DNA of 64,000 nt from Seleniivibrio woodruffii. GTDB lineage: Bacteria > Chrysiogenota > Deferribacteres > Deferribacterales > Geovibrionaceae. Made by a program: the position numbers and the translations under genes. The notes below the pieces were generated by a model. It was not told where the DNA came from, did not search any database, and was given only the letters and a program-made list of their open reading frames with translations. The stretch covers positions 1-64,000 of the forward strand of contig NZ_JAJUIS010000008.1 in assembly GCF_029267515.1 (NCBI RefSeq), in the 5' to 3' direction. Shown here piece after piece: positions 7,365-16,554 of this stretch; the stretch's first letter is position 1; each line of letters opens with the position of its first letter.

Positions 7365-8501
7365 ATGCTTCGTAAGTTCATTGCCTCGGCAGCAATTCTT
7401 GCACTTCTGACGGCGTGCGGCGGAAATGACAAAAAAACGGAAACTGCCCCTGCACCAGCAACCGTAAAGGTGAAACTCCACTCCGTTTCCGAATCGGACG
7501 TGGACGCAACACGCGTGTTCACAGCCACCGTCTCCAGCGACAAGACAGCGATCATCATCCCAAAGGTCACAGGCTATGTTGAACAGATACTTGTCACCCC
7601 CGGACAGCAGGTTAAGGCAGGACAGCTCCTTGCCGTTATAAAAAGCGGCGAACTTGAGCAGAAGATGGCTTTTGCAGCCTCAGGCGAAATGGAAACACAG
7701 AACGCGCTGCGTCAGGCAAATATAGGCTATAAAATGGCTCAGTCAGAGTTTGACCTGGCGGAAAAGACATACAACAGGTATGTGAACCTCATCAGAAACA
7801 GCAGCGTTTCAAAACAGGAATTCGATCAGGTGGAATCTCAGTATAAGGTCGCAAAGGAGAACCTTGACCTTGCTGCGGAAAAGGTTCAGCAGGCAAAGAT
7901 AAAGTCCGGTCAGGCGGGAGCCATGAAAAGCGAAGTGGACACATATCTGTCATACACCCAGCTTCGGGCACCATTTGACGGCATCGTACTTGAAAAGAAC
8001 ATGGATGCGGGCAACCTTGCAAACCCAGGCAGCCCCGTCCTTAAAATAGGCAACAACGTCCCTGTTGTCGTGGCGTACATCAGCCAGAATATGATAGAAG
8101 AAGTTAAACTCGGCACAAAAGCAGTGGTCTCCATAGACTCGCTGGGCGACGAGTTTGACAGCACCGTTCTTGAAATAAGCCCCGATATCGACCCGGCAAC
8201 AGGCAACTTTAAGGTAAAGCTCTCCGGCTGTGAAAAAATGGCGCAGGGCATGTTTGCCAAAGTACGCTTCATCACAGGCAAGGAGAAGGTCATAGCCGTT
8301 CCTTCGTCCGCAATAGTCACACGCGGACAGCTCACCATGGTGTTCGTTGAAGACAAAGGAAAGGCTGATATGCGCGTTGTTAAAACCGGACGCGATTTCG
8401 GCGGGTTCACAGAGATACTCTCAGGTCTCTCCTCCGGTGAAAAGGTTGTTTCCGAAAACGCCGCAATACTGAAATCCGGCGACATCTTAGAGGCTGAGTG
8501 A
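7365..8501 (+). CDS. RND efflux periplasmic adaptor (membrane-fusion lipoprotein)
   Basis: The adaptor joins the inner-membrane RND pump to the TolC channel. It has 378 residues and starts with a lipoprotein signal (LALLTACGG, Cys18 lipidated). The biotinyl-lipoyl-like domain is split in two: IPKVTGYVEQILVTPGQQVK before, and YTQLRAPFDGIVLEKNMDAG after, a coiled-coil hairpin of about 110 residues. A beta-barrel domain (VVVAYISQNMIEEVKLGTKA) and a membrane-proximal domain (FAKVRFITGKEKVIAVPSSA) follow. The stop codon overlaps the start of the pump gene (TGATG), indicating coupled translation. Confidence 0.93.
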   Translation: MLRKFIASAAILALLTACGGNDKKTETAPAPATVKVKLHSVSESDVDATRVFTATVSSDKTAIIIPKVTGYVEQILVTPGQQVKAGQLLAVIKSGELEQKMAFAASGEMETQNALRQANIGYKMAQSEFDLAEKTYNRYVNLIRNSSVSKQEFDQVESQYKVAKENLDLAAEKVQQAKIKSGQAGAMKSEVDTYLSYTQLRAPFDGIVLEKNMDAGNLANPGSPVLKIGNNVPVVVAYISQNMIEEVKLGTKAVVSIDSLGDEFDSTVLEISPDIDPATGNFKVKLSGCEKMAQGMFAKVRFITGKEKVIAVPSSAIVTRGQLTMVFVEDKGKADMRVVKTGRDFGGFTEILSGLSSGEKVVSENAAILKSGDILEAE

Positions 8502-11500
8502 TGGAATATCCCGAAAAAAAGAATCTTGCGTCAAAGATAGCCTCGGCGTTCATAACGTCGAAGATAACGCCGCTTCTGGTGATAGCTACGCTGTTCATCG
8601 GAATGGTGTCCATAATAATGACGCCCAAAGAGGAGGAACCCCAGATAGTGGTTCCGATGGTGGATATACTCGTCCCCTATCCGGGCGCAACCGCGAAAGA
8701 CGTTGAAAAATCAGTGACAGAACCGCTTGAAGACATAATCTGGGAGATACCCGGAGTCGAGTACGTCTACAGCACCAGCATGAACGACATGAGCATGGTT
8801 ATAGTCCGTTTCAAGGTGGGCGAGGACGAGGAAAAGTCCATAACCAAGCTGAAAGACAAGATAGATTACAACATGGACAGGATGCCCCACGGCGTGGAGC
8901 CTCCGCTCATCAAAAAGCAGTCCATCGACGACGTTCCGCAGATGGCGTTCACCTTCTGGTCGGACAAATACGATTCATACCAGTTGAGACGCATAGTTTC
9001 CGAGGTTGAAAAGAACCTCAAGGAAGTTGAGAACGTATCGAAAACAGATATAATCGGCGGCTATAAGCGCATGGTGCGCATAGAGCCGAACATCGAAAAG
9101 CTGAAAAGCTATAACCTTGACCTGTTCAGGCTGTTCAAAGCCGTCGAAATGAGCAATATGTCCCTTAACACAGGCGAGATAACCAAGAAAAACAAGGTTC
9201 TCTACGTCAGCGCAGGCGGATTTTATAAGGATGCGGAAGCTGTCAGGAATATGGTTGTGGGCGTTTCACAGGGCAAAGCAGTCTATATGAAGGACGTTGC
9301 CACCGTAACCGACGGTCCTGAAATTCCCGACCATTTCCTTCTGATGGGCTTCAAAGCGTCTAAAGACATGGAACGCTATCCGGCCGTAACCCTTTCAATC
9401 TCAAAGAGACAGGGCAGCGACTCCGTGGTGGTTTCCGATGCGGTTCTGCATAAGCTGGACGCACTTAAAGGCTACATAATCCCCTCGGATGTCAACGTCG
9501 AGGTTACAAGAAACTACGGCGACACAGCCTTCGTTAAGGTCATGACCCTCATCGAACACCTTGTAGGCGCCATCATTGCAGTTATTCTCGTTATGAGCTT
9601 AACAATGGGCTGGCGTGCCGGAGCGGTTGTTTTTGTGGCGCTTCCGGTGACGTTTGCACTGACGTTCTTCGTCTATTTCATGTTCGACTACACACTGAAC
9701 AGGGTAACTCTGTTCGCCCTCATATTCGTTGCGGGACTGGTGGTGGACGACGCCATCATTGTTGTGGAGAACATGGAACGGCACTTCCGGCTTGGCGCTA
9801 AAAACCTGCTGCAAAAGGCTATTTATGCAGTCGGCGAGGTGGGTAATCCCACCATACTTGCAACCGTAACGGTCATTGTAGCAATTTTCCCCATGGCGTT
9901 TGTACGCGGACTTATGGGCCCCTACATGAAGCCAATGCCCATAGGCGCTTCGCTGGCTATGATATTCTCGCTTTTTGTGGCGCTTATCATAACCCCCTGG
10001 CTCGCATATAAACTGCTAGCCGGACACGCTGCAAAGAGTGTTGAGGCACCCGTTGAGGATGAAGCGGCATACGTAAAAACGACAAAACTTTACAGGATAT
10101 ACAACAGAACGTTCTCCGCACTGATAGACAGCGCGCGCAACAGGATAATCTTTACCATCGTGATTCTTTCGCTCTTTTTCGGCGCATTCATTTTCATCCC
10201 CACAAACCTTGTGGTAATGAAGATGCTGCCGTTTGACAACAAGAACGAAGTTCAGATAGTTATAGATATGCCCGAAGGAACACCACTTGAACGTACAAAC
10301 CTTGTTGCGTCCGAGGTTGGAAAATACCTGGCTACAGTGGACGAAGTTAAAGACTATCAGATATATACCGGTATCGCATCACCGTATAACTTCAACGGTC
10401 TGGTGCGCCACTATTTCATGCGGCGCGGGCACAACGTAGCAGACATTCAGGTGAACTTCGTTGACAAGAGCGAAAGGAATCTGGACAGCCACGAGATGGC
10501 AAAGAAGCTGCGCAGACCAGTTCAGGAGATAGGCAGCAAATACGCCGCAAACATAAAGATTGCGGAAGTTCCGCCCGGCCCCCCCGTTCTCTCAACACTG
10601 GTTGCTGAGATTTACGGACCCGACGAAAAGACCCGCTCCGACATAGCAAAACAGGTTCTCGGTGTGTTCAAGTCAACGAAAGGCGTTGTGGACATTGATA
10701 CTTACGAAGAGGACGACATGATGCAGTACGACCTTCAGGTTGACAAACAGAAGGCGGCTGTGATGGGGATCTCTGCCGAGATGGTATCAAAAACCCTTTA
10801 TATGGCTCTTCAGGGTGCCAAGGTGGGTATTCTCCACACGGAAGAGGACAGGGAACCCGTTGATATTGTTATCAAATTGCCCGAAGATAGGCGAAATATG
10901 ATAGAGACCCTTCAGGAGATAAACCTTATCTCCATGAGCGGTCAGCCCGTCAGCCTCGGCGAGCTTGTTACAGTACGCCAGAAGCTCAAGGACAAAGCTG
11001 TTTATCATAAGAACATGAAGCCCGTCACCTACGTCGTAGCAGACGTTGCAGGAGAGATTGAAAGCCCCGTTTACGCCATTCTGGGCATGAAAGAGAAGAT
11101 GTCGCAGATAAAATGGCACGGGCTTGACGTTAAACAGTACTGGACAGGACAGCCGGACACATACGACCTGCCCTCCGTCAAATGGGACGGCGAGTGGCAG
11201 ATTACCTATGAAGTGTTCCGCGACCTCGGACTTGCGTTTGCGGCGGTTCTGGTGCTCATGTATTTTGTGCTGGTTGGCTGGTTCCGCTCGTTCGCAACAC
11301 CGCTAATCATGATGGTACCCATTCCGCTTTCCCTTCTGGGCATCATACCCGGTCACTTCATATTCGGGCAGTTCTTCACTGCCACCAGTATGATAGGCTT
11401 CATAGCACTGGCGGGTATCATGGTGCGCAACGCGGTGCTTTTGATAGACTTCATTGAGCACGCGCTGGCGAACGGAAGAACACTGCGCGAGGCGGTAATA

Positions 11501-11728
11501 GAATCAGGAGCCATAAGAACGCGCCCCGTGGTACTGACCACTGTTGCGGTTATAACAGGCGCGCTGTTCATGCTGCCCGACCCGATATTCGCAGGTCTCG
11601 GCGTATCGCTTATCACGGGTGCTGTTGTTTCAACGGTGCTCACACTGCTTATTATTCCTCTTATGTACTTTTTCCATAAGAGGTTTTGGGATAAAAAACA
11701 CAGAATGGAGGAATACAATGTCCATTAA
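8501..11728 (+). CDS. RND-family efflux pump, inner-membrane permease
   Basis: This proton-driven pump component has 1075 residues from the ATG at 8501 (a GTG directly before it is also in frame). It shows the RND plan of 12 membrane helices and two large periplasmic loops. The proton-relay helix carries AGLVVDDAIIVVENMERH with the paired Asp. The porter domain begins VPYPGATAKDVEKSVTEPLE with GVEYVYSTS. The second half has GIMVRNAVLLIDFIEHA and ends with IIPLMYFFHKRF. The substrate cannot be told from sequence. The general pattern is closer to hydrophobic/amphiphilic efflux (HAE) pumps than to heavy-metal pumps, although the ArsR-type regulator upstream would suit a metal or reactive sulfur signal. 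Confidence 0.95.
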   Translation: MEYPEKKNLASKIASAFITSKITPLLVIATLFIGMVSIIMTPKEEEPQIVVPMVDILVPYPGATAKDVEKSVTEPLEDIIWEIPGVEYVYSTSMNDMSMVIVRFKVGEDEEKSITKLKDKIDYNMDRMPHGVEPPLIKKQSIDDVPQMAFTFWSDKYDSYQLRRIVSEVEKNLKEVENVSKTDIIGGYKRMVRIEPNIEKLKSYNLDLFRLFKAVEMSNMSLNTGEITKKNKVLYVSAGGFYKDAEAVRNMVVGVSQGKAVYMKDVATVTDGPEIPDHFLLMGFKASKDMERYPAVTLSISKRQGSDSVVVSDAVLHKLDALKGYIIPSDVNVEVTRNYGDTAFVKVMTLIEHLVGAIIAVILVMSLTMGWRAGAVVFVALPVTFALTFFVYFMFDYTLNRVTLFALIFVAGLVVDDAIIVVENMERHFRLGAKNLLQKAIYAVGEVGNPTILATVTVIVAIFPMAFVRGLMGPYMKPMPIGASLAMIFSLFVALIITPWLAYKLLAGHAAKSVEAPVEDEAAYVKTTKLYRIYNRTFSALIDSARNRIIFTIVILSLFFGAFIFIPTNLVVMKMLPFDNKNEVQIVIDMPEGTPLERTNLVASEVGKYLATVDEVKDYQIYTGIASPYNFNGLVRHYFMRRGHNVADIQVNFVDKSERNLDSHEMAKKLRRPVQEIGSKYAANIKIAEVPPGPPVLSTLVAEIYGPDEKTRSDIAKQVLGVFKSTKGVVDIDTYEEDDMMQYDLQVDKQKAAVMGISAEMVSKTLYMALQGAKVGILHTEEDREPVDIVIKLPEDRRNMIETLQEINLISMSGQPVSLGELVTVRQKLKDKAVYHKNMKPVTYVVADVAGEIESPVYAILGMKEKMSQIKWHGLDVKQYWTGQPDTYDLPSVKWDGEWQITYEVFRDLGLAFAAVLVLMYFVLVGWFRSFATPLIMMVPIPLSLLGIIPGHFIFGQFFTATSMIGFIALAGIMVRNAVLLIDFIEHALANGRTLREAVIESGAIRTRPVVLTTVAVITGALFMLPDPIFAGLGVSLITGAVVSTVLTLLIIPLMYFFHKRFWDKKHRMEEYNVH

Positions 11729-11912
11729 GGATATTTTAAGACTTGTACCCGGCATATTCATACTTCTGAGTGTCGGACTGACAGTTGCCACTGACAATAA
11801 ATGGTGGCTGGCACTGGCGGCTTTTGTGGGGCTTAACCTGCTTCAGTCCGCTTTCACAAAATGGTGTCTGCTGGAAGACATCCTGCGCAAAATGGGTATC
11901 CGCGAGGTTTAA
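11718..11912 (+). CDS. Small inner-membrane protein, DUF2892/YgaP-like
   Basis: This 64-residue protein has two predicted membrane helices (VPGIFILLSVGLTVAT and WWLALAAFVGLNLLQSAF) and a short tail, KWCLLEDILRKMGIREV. The pattern matches the DUF2892 family also found at the membrane end of rhodanese YgaP. It overlaps the pump gene by 11 nt and precedes a strong terminator, so it is the last gene of the efflux operon. The conserved KWC-P/L-L segment holds a single Cys. Its role is unknown. It may accompany the pump or handle sulfur or thiol stress (inference). Confidence 0.75.
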   Translation: MSIKDILRLVPGIFILLSVGLTVATDNKWWLALAAFVGLNLLQSAFTKWCLLEDILRKMGIREV

Positions 11913-11920
11913 CAGAAAAT

Positions 11921-11957
11921 AAGCCCGACAGTTTCTCTGTCGGGCTTGATTTTTTTG
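11921..11957 (+). terminator. Terminator of the efflux operon
   Basis: AAGCCCGACA (11921-11930) pairs with TGTCGGGCTT (11939-11948), followed by GATTTTTTT. It lies 8 nt after the small membrane protein gene. This is a classic intrinsic terminator. Confidence 0.9.
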
Positions 11958-11973
11958 TGTTATATAATGCTTC

Positions 11974-13005
11974 ATGAGCATCATCAAACTTGAAATAAAC
12001 TACAAAAACCTTCTTATAGCTGCATTGGGTGTAGGCGTTATAGTCCTGCTGTTCAAACTCCAGACCATCATCACGGTCTTTGCCATCTCTTTTTTCATAG
12101 CTTATATGTTCGATCCTGTGGTTGATATCTTTGAGGCACGCAGGATACCCAGATATCTCACCATTCTCGTCATGATGGCAATAGCCGCTGCCCTCATCTC
12201 CCTGTTTCTTGCATGGCTGATACCGGTTGCCGCATCGGAGCTTCAATATCTTGCGAACAATTCACAGAACTATATTGATTCCGCATTCGGATTCCTCCAG
12301 CACTCAGCAGCACTGCTGAACATCCAGCTTGACGTCGAAGCAGTCAAGCTGCATATAGCGTCCCGCAGCACCGACTATATCCGCGAGATATTTTCAAGCA
12401 TGTCCTCCATAATGTCCTCTTTTACAAAAGTCACAGGAGTGCTGCTCAATATCGCTCTGATTCCCATTCTTGTTTTCTACTTTCTGAAAGATTTCGATAA
12501 GATACTTGCCCGCGCGCTGGAATTTCTGAACAACAAGTTTAAGATGGATTTTAAAGGCTACTACTCAGAGTTTGACGAAATACTCTCAAAATATTTCAGA
12601 GGACAGATAATAGTCGCCATGATACTAGGAGTGCTGTATACAATAGTTCTGCTCATCGCCGGGGTTAAACCCGCCGTCATACTGGGTGCGGTTTCCGGTA
12701 TACTCAGCATAGTTCCATATCTCGGATTTATCGTCGGTTTTTCCACATCCGTTATTCTCGCCGCTCTTCAATACGCGGACATGCTCCACCCTCTTCTGGT
12801 TATAATCGGTTTTTCCGTAGTACAGTTTCTTGAGGGCAACTTTATAACGCCTAAAATCATAGGCGGCTCTCTGGGACTGCATCCCACTGCTGTAATATTT
12901 GCGCTTATGGCTGGCGGATCGCTATTCGGCATCGGCGGAATGATCATTGCCCTTCCTGTTGCGGCTTTCATACGCGTTCTTATAACCGAACGTTCATCAG
13001 ACTAA
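11974..13005 (+). CDS. AI-2E/PerM-family membrane transporter
   Basis: This polytopic inner-membrane protein has 343 residues and belongs to the PerM/AI-2E transporter superfamily. It has two N-terminal helices (LIAALGVGVIVLLFKLQTII, ISFFIAYMFDPVV), a central soluble segment of about 100 residues, and a C-terminal set of helices. The family sequence includes VPYLGFIVGFSTSVI and FLEGNFITPKIIGGSLGLHP with the typical glycine-rich end FGIGGMIIALPVAAFIR. Family members have been linked to autoinducer-2 export or Na+/H+ exchange, so the substrate is open. It stands alone between the efflux terminator and the ModE operator. Confidence 0.88.
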   Translation: MSIIKLEINYKNLLIAALGVGVIVLLFKLQTIITVFAISFFIAYMFDPVVDIFEARRIPRYLTILVMMAIAAALISLFLAWLIPVAASELQYLANNSQNYIDSAFGFLQHSAALLNIQLDVEAVKLHIASRSTDYIREIFSSMSSIMSSFTKVTGVLLNIALIPILVFYFLKDFDKILARALEFLNNKFKMDFKGYYSEFDEILSKYFRGQIIVAMILGVLYTIVLLIAGVKPAVILGAVSGILSIVPYLGFIVGFSTSVILAALQYADMLHPLLVIIGFSVVQFLEGNFITPKIIGGSLGLHPTAVIFALMAGGSLFGIGGMIIALPVAAFIRVLITERSSD

Positions 13006-13043
13006 AACACCTTAACTAAGTTTTAACATTTTCTCTTGCAAAT

Positions 13044-13069
13044 GCGTTATGTTCTGTGTTACATAACGC
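13044..13069. promoter_or_regulatory. ModE-type operator (perfect 9-bp inverted repeat)
   Basis: GCGTTATGT (13044-13052), 8 nt, ACATAACGC (13061-13069). This matches the known ModE box layout (CGTTAT...ATAACG). It ends 2 nt before the modE ATG, so bound ModE would block initiation and autoregulate the whole mod operon. Confidence 0.85.
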
Positions 13070-13071
13070 TT

Positions 13072-13764
13072 ATGAAAATAGACGGTAAACTCTGGATAGA
13101 TATCAACGGAAACGGAATTGCAGGACACGGCAGGATAAAACTGCTTGAACTGGTGCAGGCTACCGGTTCCATTAAAAAAGCCGCAGAGAGCATCAGAATG
13201 AGCTATAAAGCGGCATGGGACAGTATAAACCTGCTGAACGAGATATACGGCACACCGCTGGTGGAGAGGCAGACCGGAGGTAAAGGGGGCGGAGGTACAA
13301 CCCTTACCAAATCCGGACTGGAACTTATTAAAACCTATAACCACTTGAGCCGGCTGCACATGATGTATCTCGGCACACTTACGGAATCAAACAAACTGGG
13401 CGGCGTTATCAAATCCATCGCGGACACCTATGCCCTTGCCGAAACCGACAACGGCAACATCATTGCAGGAACAATGCTGGACTCCGACCTTAAACCAGGC
13501 GAAACAGTTTCTATATTCGTCAACCCAAAAGATATCATACTTGTGGATAGCGACAAACTGAAAACAAGCGCCAGAAACATCCTTAAAACAACTACCGAGT
13601 CGGTCTCCCCTGAAAAGGATATGACGGAAGTTATCTTGAAGACTGCATACGGCACTGTGCTGAAACTTAACATCACAACCGCAAGCTCTGAAAAACTCGG
13701 TCTTGCACCGGGAAGAGAGATATTTGCACTTTTCAAAACCGCTTCCGCTTTAATAATGAGGTGA
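13072..13764 (+). CDS. modE: Molybdate-responsive regulator ModE
   Basis: ModE senses molybdate or tungstate and represses uptake genes. I start it at the ATG at 13072, directly after the operator, giving 230 residues. An in-frame ATG at 13036 would put the operator inside the gene. The N-terminal winged helix has GRIKLLELVQATGSIKKAAE, MSYKAAWDSINLLNEIYGTP and VERQTGGKGGGGTTLTKSG, the ModE signature. The C-terminal half holds two TOBE/Mop-like segments (LGGVIKSIADTYALAE... and TEVILKTAYGTVLKLNITTA) that bind the oxyanion. modA follows after 4 nt. Confidence 0.93.
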   Translation: MKIDGKLWIDINGNGIAGHGRIKLLELVQATGSIKKAAESIRMSYKAAWDSINLLNEIYGTPLVERQTGGKGGGGTTLTKSGLELIKTYNHLSRLHMMYLGTLTESNKLGGVIKSIADTYALAETDNGNIIAGTMLDSDLKPGETVSIFVNPKDIILVDSDKLKTSARNILKTTTESVSPEKDMTEVILKTAYGTVLKLNITTASSEKLGLAPGREIFALFKTASALIMR

Positions 13765-13768
13765 AATT

Positions 13769-14500
13769 ATGAAAAAGCTCCTGATCATCGCTCTTGCGCT
13801 GGCTCTCTCAACAACTGCCTTCGCAAAAGAGCTGAACATCTCCGCAGCGGCAAACCTTCAGTTCGCTCTGGAAGAGGTCGGAAAAGCCTACAAAGCTGAA
13901 ACAGGCACAGAAGTTAAAGCCGTTTACGGTGCTTCGGGCAAACTTGTTGCCCAAATAATCAACGGTGCAAAATTCGACATCTTTCTTGCCGCAGATATGA
14001 GCTTCGCTCAGAAAGCGTATGAAGCAGGTCTAACAACAGACAAACCCGTTATGTACGCGGAAGGGCTTCTCGTTCTCTGGTCTAAAAAATACGACATAAA
14101 AAAACTTTCCGATCTGAAAGATCCCAAATATGCAAAAATAGCCATAGCAAATCCCGCAACAGCACCCTATGGCAGAGCAGCTGTTGAAGCTATGAAAAAA
14201 GCCGGCGTATACGACACTGTCGCTGACAGAATCGTACAGGGCGAAAGCATCTCCACGATGGACACATACATCCAGACAGGCGCAGCCGACGCAGCTTTTG
14301 CTGCTAAATCACACCTTGCCAGCGGTAAAGTTAAAGACGCAGGCGCATGGTTCGATGTTGACAGAAAACTTTATGCACCAATCGAACAGGGCGGTGTAAT
14401 TCTTAAAACAGGCGACGTTGCCGAATCCCAGAAATTCATGGAATATCTGATGAAAGGCAAAGGCGCGGAGATCATGAAGAAATACGGCTACGCAAAATGA
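13769..14500 (+). CDS. modA: Molybdate-binding periplasmic protein ModA
   Basis: This is the solute-binding component of the molybdate/tungstate ABC importer. The 243 residues begin with a signal peptide (LLIIALALALSTTAFA, cleavage near 19-20). The mature protein starts with KELNISAAANLQFALEEVGK, the ModA opening with oxyanion-binding Ser/Ala. VYGASGKLVAQIINGAKFDI and FLAADMSFAQKAYEAG follow, then NPATAPYGRAAVEAMKKAG and the C-terminal end typical of ModA. The stop overlaps the next start by 4 nt (ATGA). It is repressed by ModE if the upstream operator works as expected. Confidence 0.96.
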   Translation: MKKLLIIALALALSTTAFAKELNISAAANLQFALEEVGKAYKAETGTEVKAVYGASGKLVAQIINGAKFDIFLAADMSFAQKAYEAGLTTDKPVMYAEGLLVLWSKKYDIKKLSDLKDPKYAKIAIANPATAPYGRAAVEAMKKAGVYDTVADRIVQGESISTMDTYIQTGAADAAFAAKSHLASGKVKDAGAWFDVDRKLYAPIEQGGVILKTGDVAESQKFMEYLMKGKGAEIMKKYGYAK

Positions 14501-14898
14501 ATCAGCTAGAGGCAAAGGTTCTCCATTACCGAACCTCCGGTCAGATTATCCTTTGCGAGCTTGAAACTTTCGGCTCGGAAGTCACTGCTGTGATTCTCGA
14601 CAGCCCCGGCGAGCTTGCTTATCTGAAAGAGGGAAATTCGCTGAACATCCTGTTCAAGGAAACGGAGGTAATAATCGCCGCAGGCGAGATAGGTCAGCTC
14701 AGTCTGAACAACAGGTTTAAAGGCACCATAACGGCGATGGAGAAAGGTGATATATTCACCAGCCTTTCCATAGACTTCGGTACGGGGATAACATCGGTGA
14801 TTACGACAAAATCCGTAAACAGGCTCGGACTTGCGGTCGGAAAAGAGGTCACCGCCCTTGTTAAGGCAAACGAAATAGCAATAGGCAGGAGAGACTAG
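14497..14898 (+). CDS. Tandem Mop (di-TOBE) molybdate-binding protein
   Basis: This 133-residue cytoplasmic protein is made of two Mop/TOBE repeats. Residues about 1-65 (NQLEAKVLHYRTSGQIILCE... FKETEVIIA) and 70-133 (LSLNNRFKGTITAMEKGDIF... VTALVKANEIAIG) are similar in plan. Each ends in the 'g..v.a.ika..v.i..' strand of molbindins. Proteins like this store or buffer molybdate. A gene of this kind inside the transporter operon, between modA and modB, is unusual; the TOBE domains are more often fused to ModC or ModE. It overlaps modA by 4 nt and touches modB. Confidence 0.85.
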   Translation: MNQLEAKVLHYRTSGQIILCELETFGSEVTAVILDSPGELAYLKEGNSLNILFKETEVIIAAGEIGQLSLNNRFKGTITAMEKGDIFTSLSIDFGTGITSVITTKSVNRLGLAVGKEVTALVKANEIAIGRRD

Positions 14899-15570
14899 AT
14901 GCGAGAGCTTCTATCTCCGCTTATCCTGACATTTGAACTTGCGGCTGTGACAACATTTCTTCTGGCTGTCACAGCCATTCCTTTTGCATATTGGCTGTCA
15001 TCTGTAAATTTCAGAGGAAAATCCATAGTGGAATCAATAACCGGACTGCCGATAGTTCTGCCCCCTTCGGTTCTGGGTTTCTATCTTCTGGTTTTCATGG
15101 GTCCCCACGGTCCTCTTGGAAGTATTCTGGAAGAGTTTAATATCAGGCTGGTCTTCACATTCGAAGGTCTTGTCCTTGCATCGGTGATATACAGTCTGCC
15201 ATTTATGGTGCAGCCTGTTCAGGCAGGCTTTGAAGCGCTGCCGGTCTCTCTTAAAGAGGCTTCTTACACCCTCGGCAAGTCAAAATTTCAAACCTTTTTC
15301 CGTGTGGTTCTGCCCAATATCAAACCGTCGCTTATCACAGGCATCGTCCTCAGCTTCGCCCACACCGTCGGCGAGTTCGGAGTGGTTCTTATGATAGGCG
15401 GAAGTATTCCCGACCAGACAAGGGTGGCATCCATTGCAATTTACGATCAGGTGGAAGCAATGAACTACGGTACGGCACACTTCTATTCGGCGGTTCTGTT
15501 TGTTCTCGCCTTCCTCGTGCTTGTGACAGTCAACATGGTCAACAGAAAGATAAGCGGAAAGACAATATGA
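14899..15570 (+). CDS. modB: Molybdate ABC transporter permease ModB
   Basis: This is the membrane channel of the molybdate importer, 223 residues with five or six helices. The family-defining sequences are visible: LSSVNFRGKSIVESITGLPI followed by VLPPSVLGFYLL, then the EAA cytoplasmic loop for ATPase contact, EASYTLGKSKFQTFFRVVLP (about 115-135). HTVGEFGVVLMIGGSIPDQT near 152-172 is specific for ModB. The gene starts directly after the di-Mop stop codon and overlaps modC by 4 nt. Confidence 0.97.
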   Translation: MRELLSPLILTFELAAVTTFLLAVTAIPFAYWLSSVNFRGKSIVESITGLPIVLPPSVLGFYLLVFMGPHGPLGSILEEFNIRLVFTFEGLVLASVIYSLPFMVQPVQAGFEALPVSLKEASYTLGKSKFQTFFRVVLPNIKPSLITGIVLSFAHTVGEFGVVLMIGGSIPDQTRVASIAIYDQVEAMNYGTAHFYSAVLFVLAFLVLVTVNMVNRKISGKTI

Positions 15571-16430
15571 TTGAAATTGACGTTGTAAAACGTATAAAAA
15601 CCGCCTCCGGCGAGGTCGATATGCACGCTAAAGTGGATATCGAAAAGGGAGGATTCTGCTCGCTGTTCGGAAAATCCGGCGCTGGTAAGACGACTATAAT
15701 GCGTCTTCTGGCAGGGCTTACAGACCCCGACGACGGCGTTATAAAAATATCCGGCAAAACATGGTATGACAAAAAGAATAAAATAAATATTCCGGTAAAC
15801 AGGCGTAAATGCGGCTTCGTTTTTCAGGACTATGCGCTGTTTCCAAATATGACGGTACGCAGAAACGTTGATTACGCATCGGTTAACAAGTCAAACGTGG
15901 ATATACTGATAGATATGGTCGGCATGACGGAGCTGAAAGACAGAAAACCTGCGACACTTTCCGGCGGACAGCGCCAGAGGGTGGCGCTTGCGAGGGCGCT
16001 TGCTGCTGAGCCGGAGATTCTGCTTCTGGACGAACCTTTTGCGGCACTTGATGCAGATATGCGGAATACTCTGCAAAACGAGCTTAAAACCATACACGAC
16101 ACCCTCGGAGTGACCACCATACTTGTAAGCCATGACAAGGGCGAGGTTTTTAAACTGGCAAACAAGGTATACGTTCTCGACGACGGAGTTATCACCAACG
16201 TTGGCAGTCCCGAAGAGGTCTTCACCGACAACACCATAAGCGGAAAATTCAAATTCACAGGACGGGTCTTAAAGGTTGAAAAGGCGGACTGCCTTTACAT
16301 TCTCACCCTTTCAATAGGAACTGAGGTCGGGCATGTTGTGGCGACACACTCCGAGGCTCACGATTTAGCCGCCGGCGACAGGGTTCTGGTTTACACAAAA
16401 GCGTTCAACCCTTCTGTAAGAAAGATATAA
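15567..16430 (+). CDS. modC: Molybdate ABC transporter ATPase ModC
   Basis: This ATPase drives molybdate import. Its 287 residues show Walker A GKSGAGKTT (about 35-43), Q-loop VFQDYALFPNMTVRRN, signature LSGGQRQRVALARAL, Walker B ILLLDEPFAALD and the switch His in VSHDKGE. Classical ModC (about 350 residues) carries a complete C-terminal TOBE pair. Here only about 60 residues (FKFTGRVLKVEKADCLYILT...) follow the ATPase, so the regulatory part is reduced. The separate di-Mop protein in the same operon may take over that role (inference). Confidence 0.95.
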   Translation: MIEIDVVKRIKTASGEVDMHAKVDIEKGGFCSLFGKSGAGKTTIMRLLAGLTDPDDGVIKISGKTWYDKKNKINIPVNRRKCGFVFQDYALFPNMTVRRNVDYASVNKSNVDILIDMVGMTELKDRKPATLSGGQRQRVALARALAAEPEILLLDEPFAALDADMRNTLQNELKTIHDTLGVTTILVSHDKGEVFKLANKVYVLDDGVITNVGSPEEVFTDNTISGKFKFTGRVLKVEKADCLYILTLSIGTEVGHVVATHSEAHDLAAGDRVLVYTKAFNPSVRKI

Positions 16431-16459
16431 AAAAAGGCACGTAAAACCGTGCCTTTTTA
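16431..16459 (+). terminator. Terminator of the mod operon
   Basis: AAAAAGGCACG pairs with CGTGCCTTTTT around a 6-nt loop, directly after the modC stop. The symmetric A/T flanks make it potentially bidirectional, so it may also stop transcription coming from the mop gene on the other strand. Confidence 0.9.
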
Positions 16460-16554
16460 GTTCTTATTTGTGTTTTTATGGAAGGTCTCTTTTTTGCTGC
16501 TTAGATGCAAGCATTTTAACCATGCGTTACATGGAACCTGCCTAACTAACAGGC

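Noticed and set aside
13036-13071. Earlier ATG for modE, adding 12 residues
   Set aside because: This stretch contains the perfect ModE operator, and family proteins start close to the MKIDGKLWI segment.
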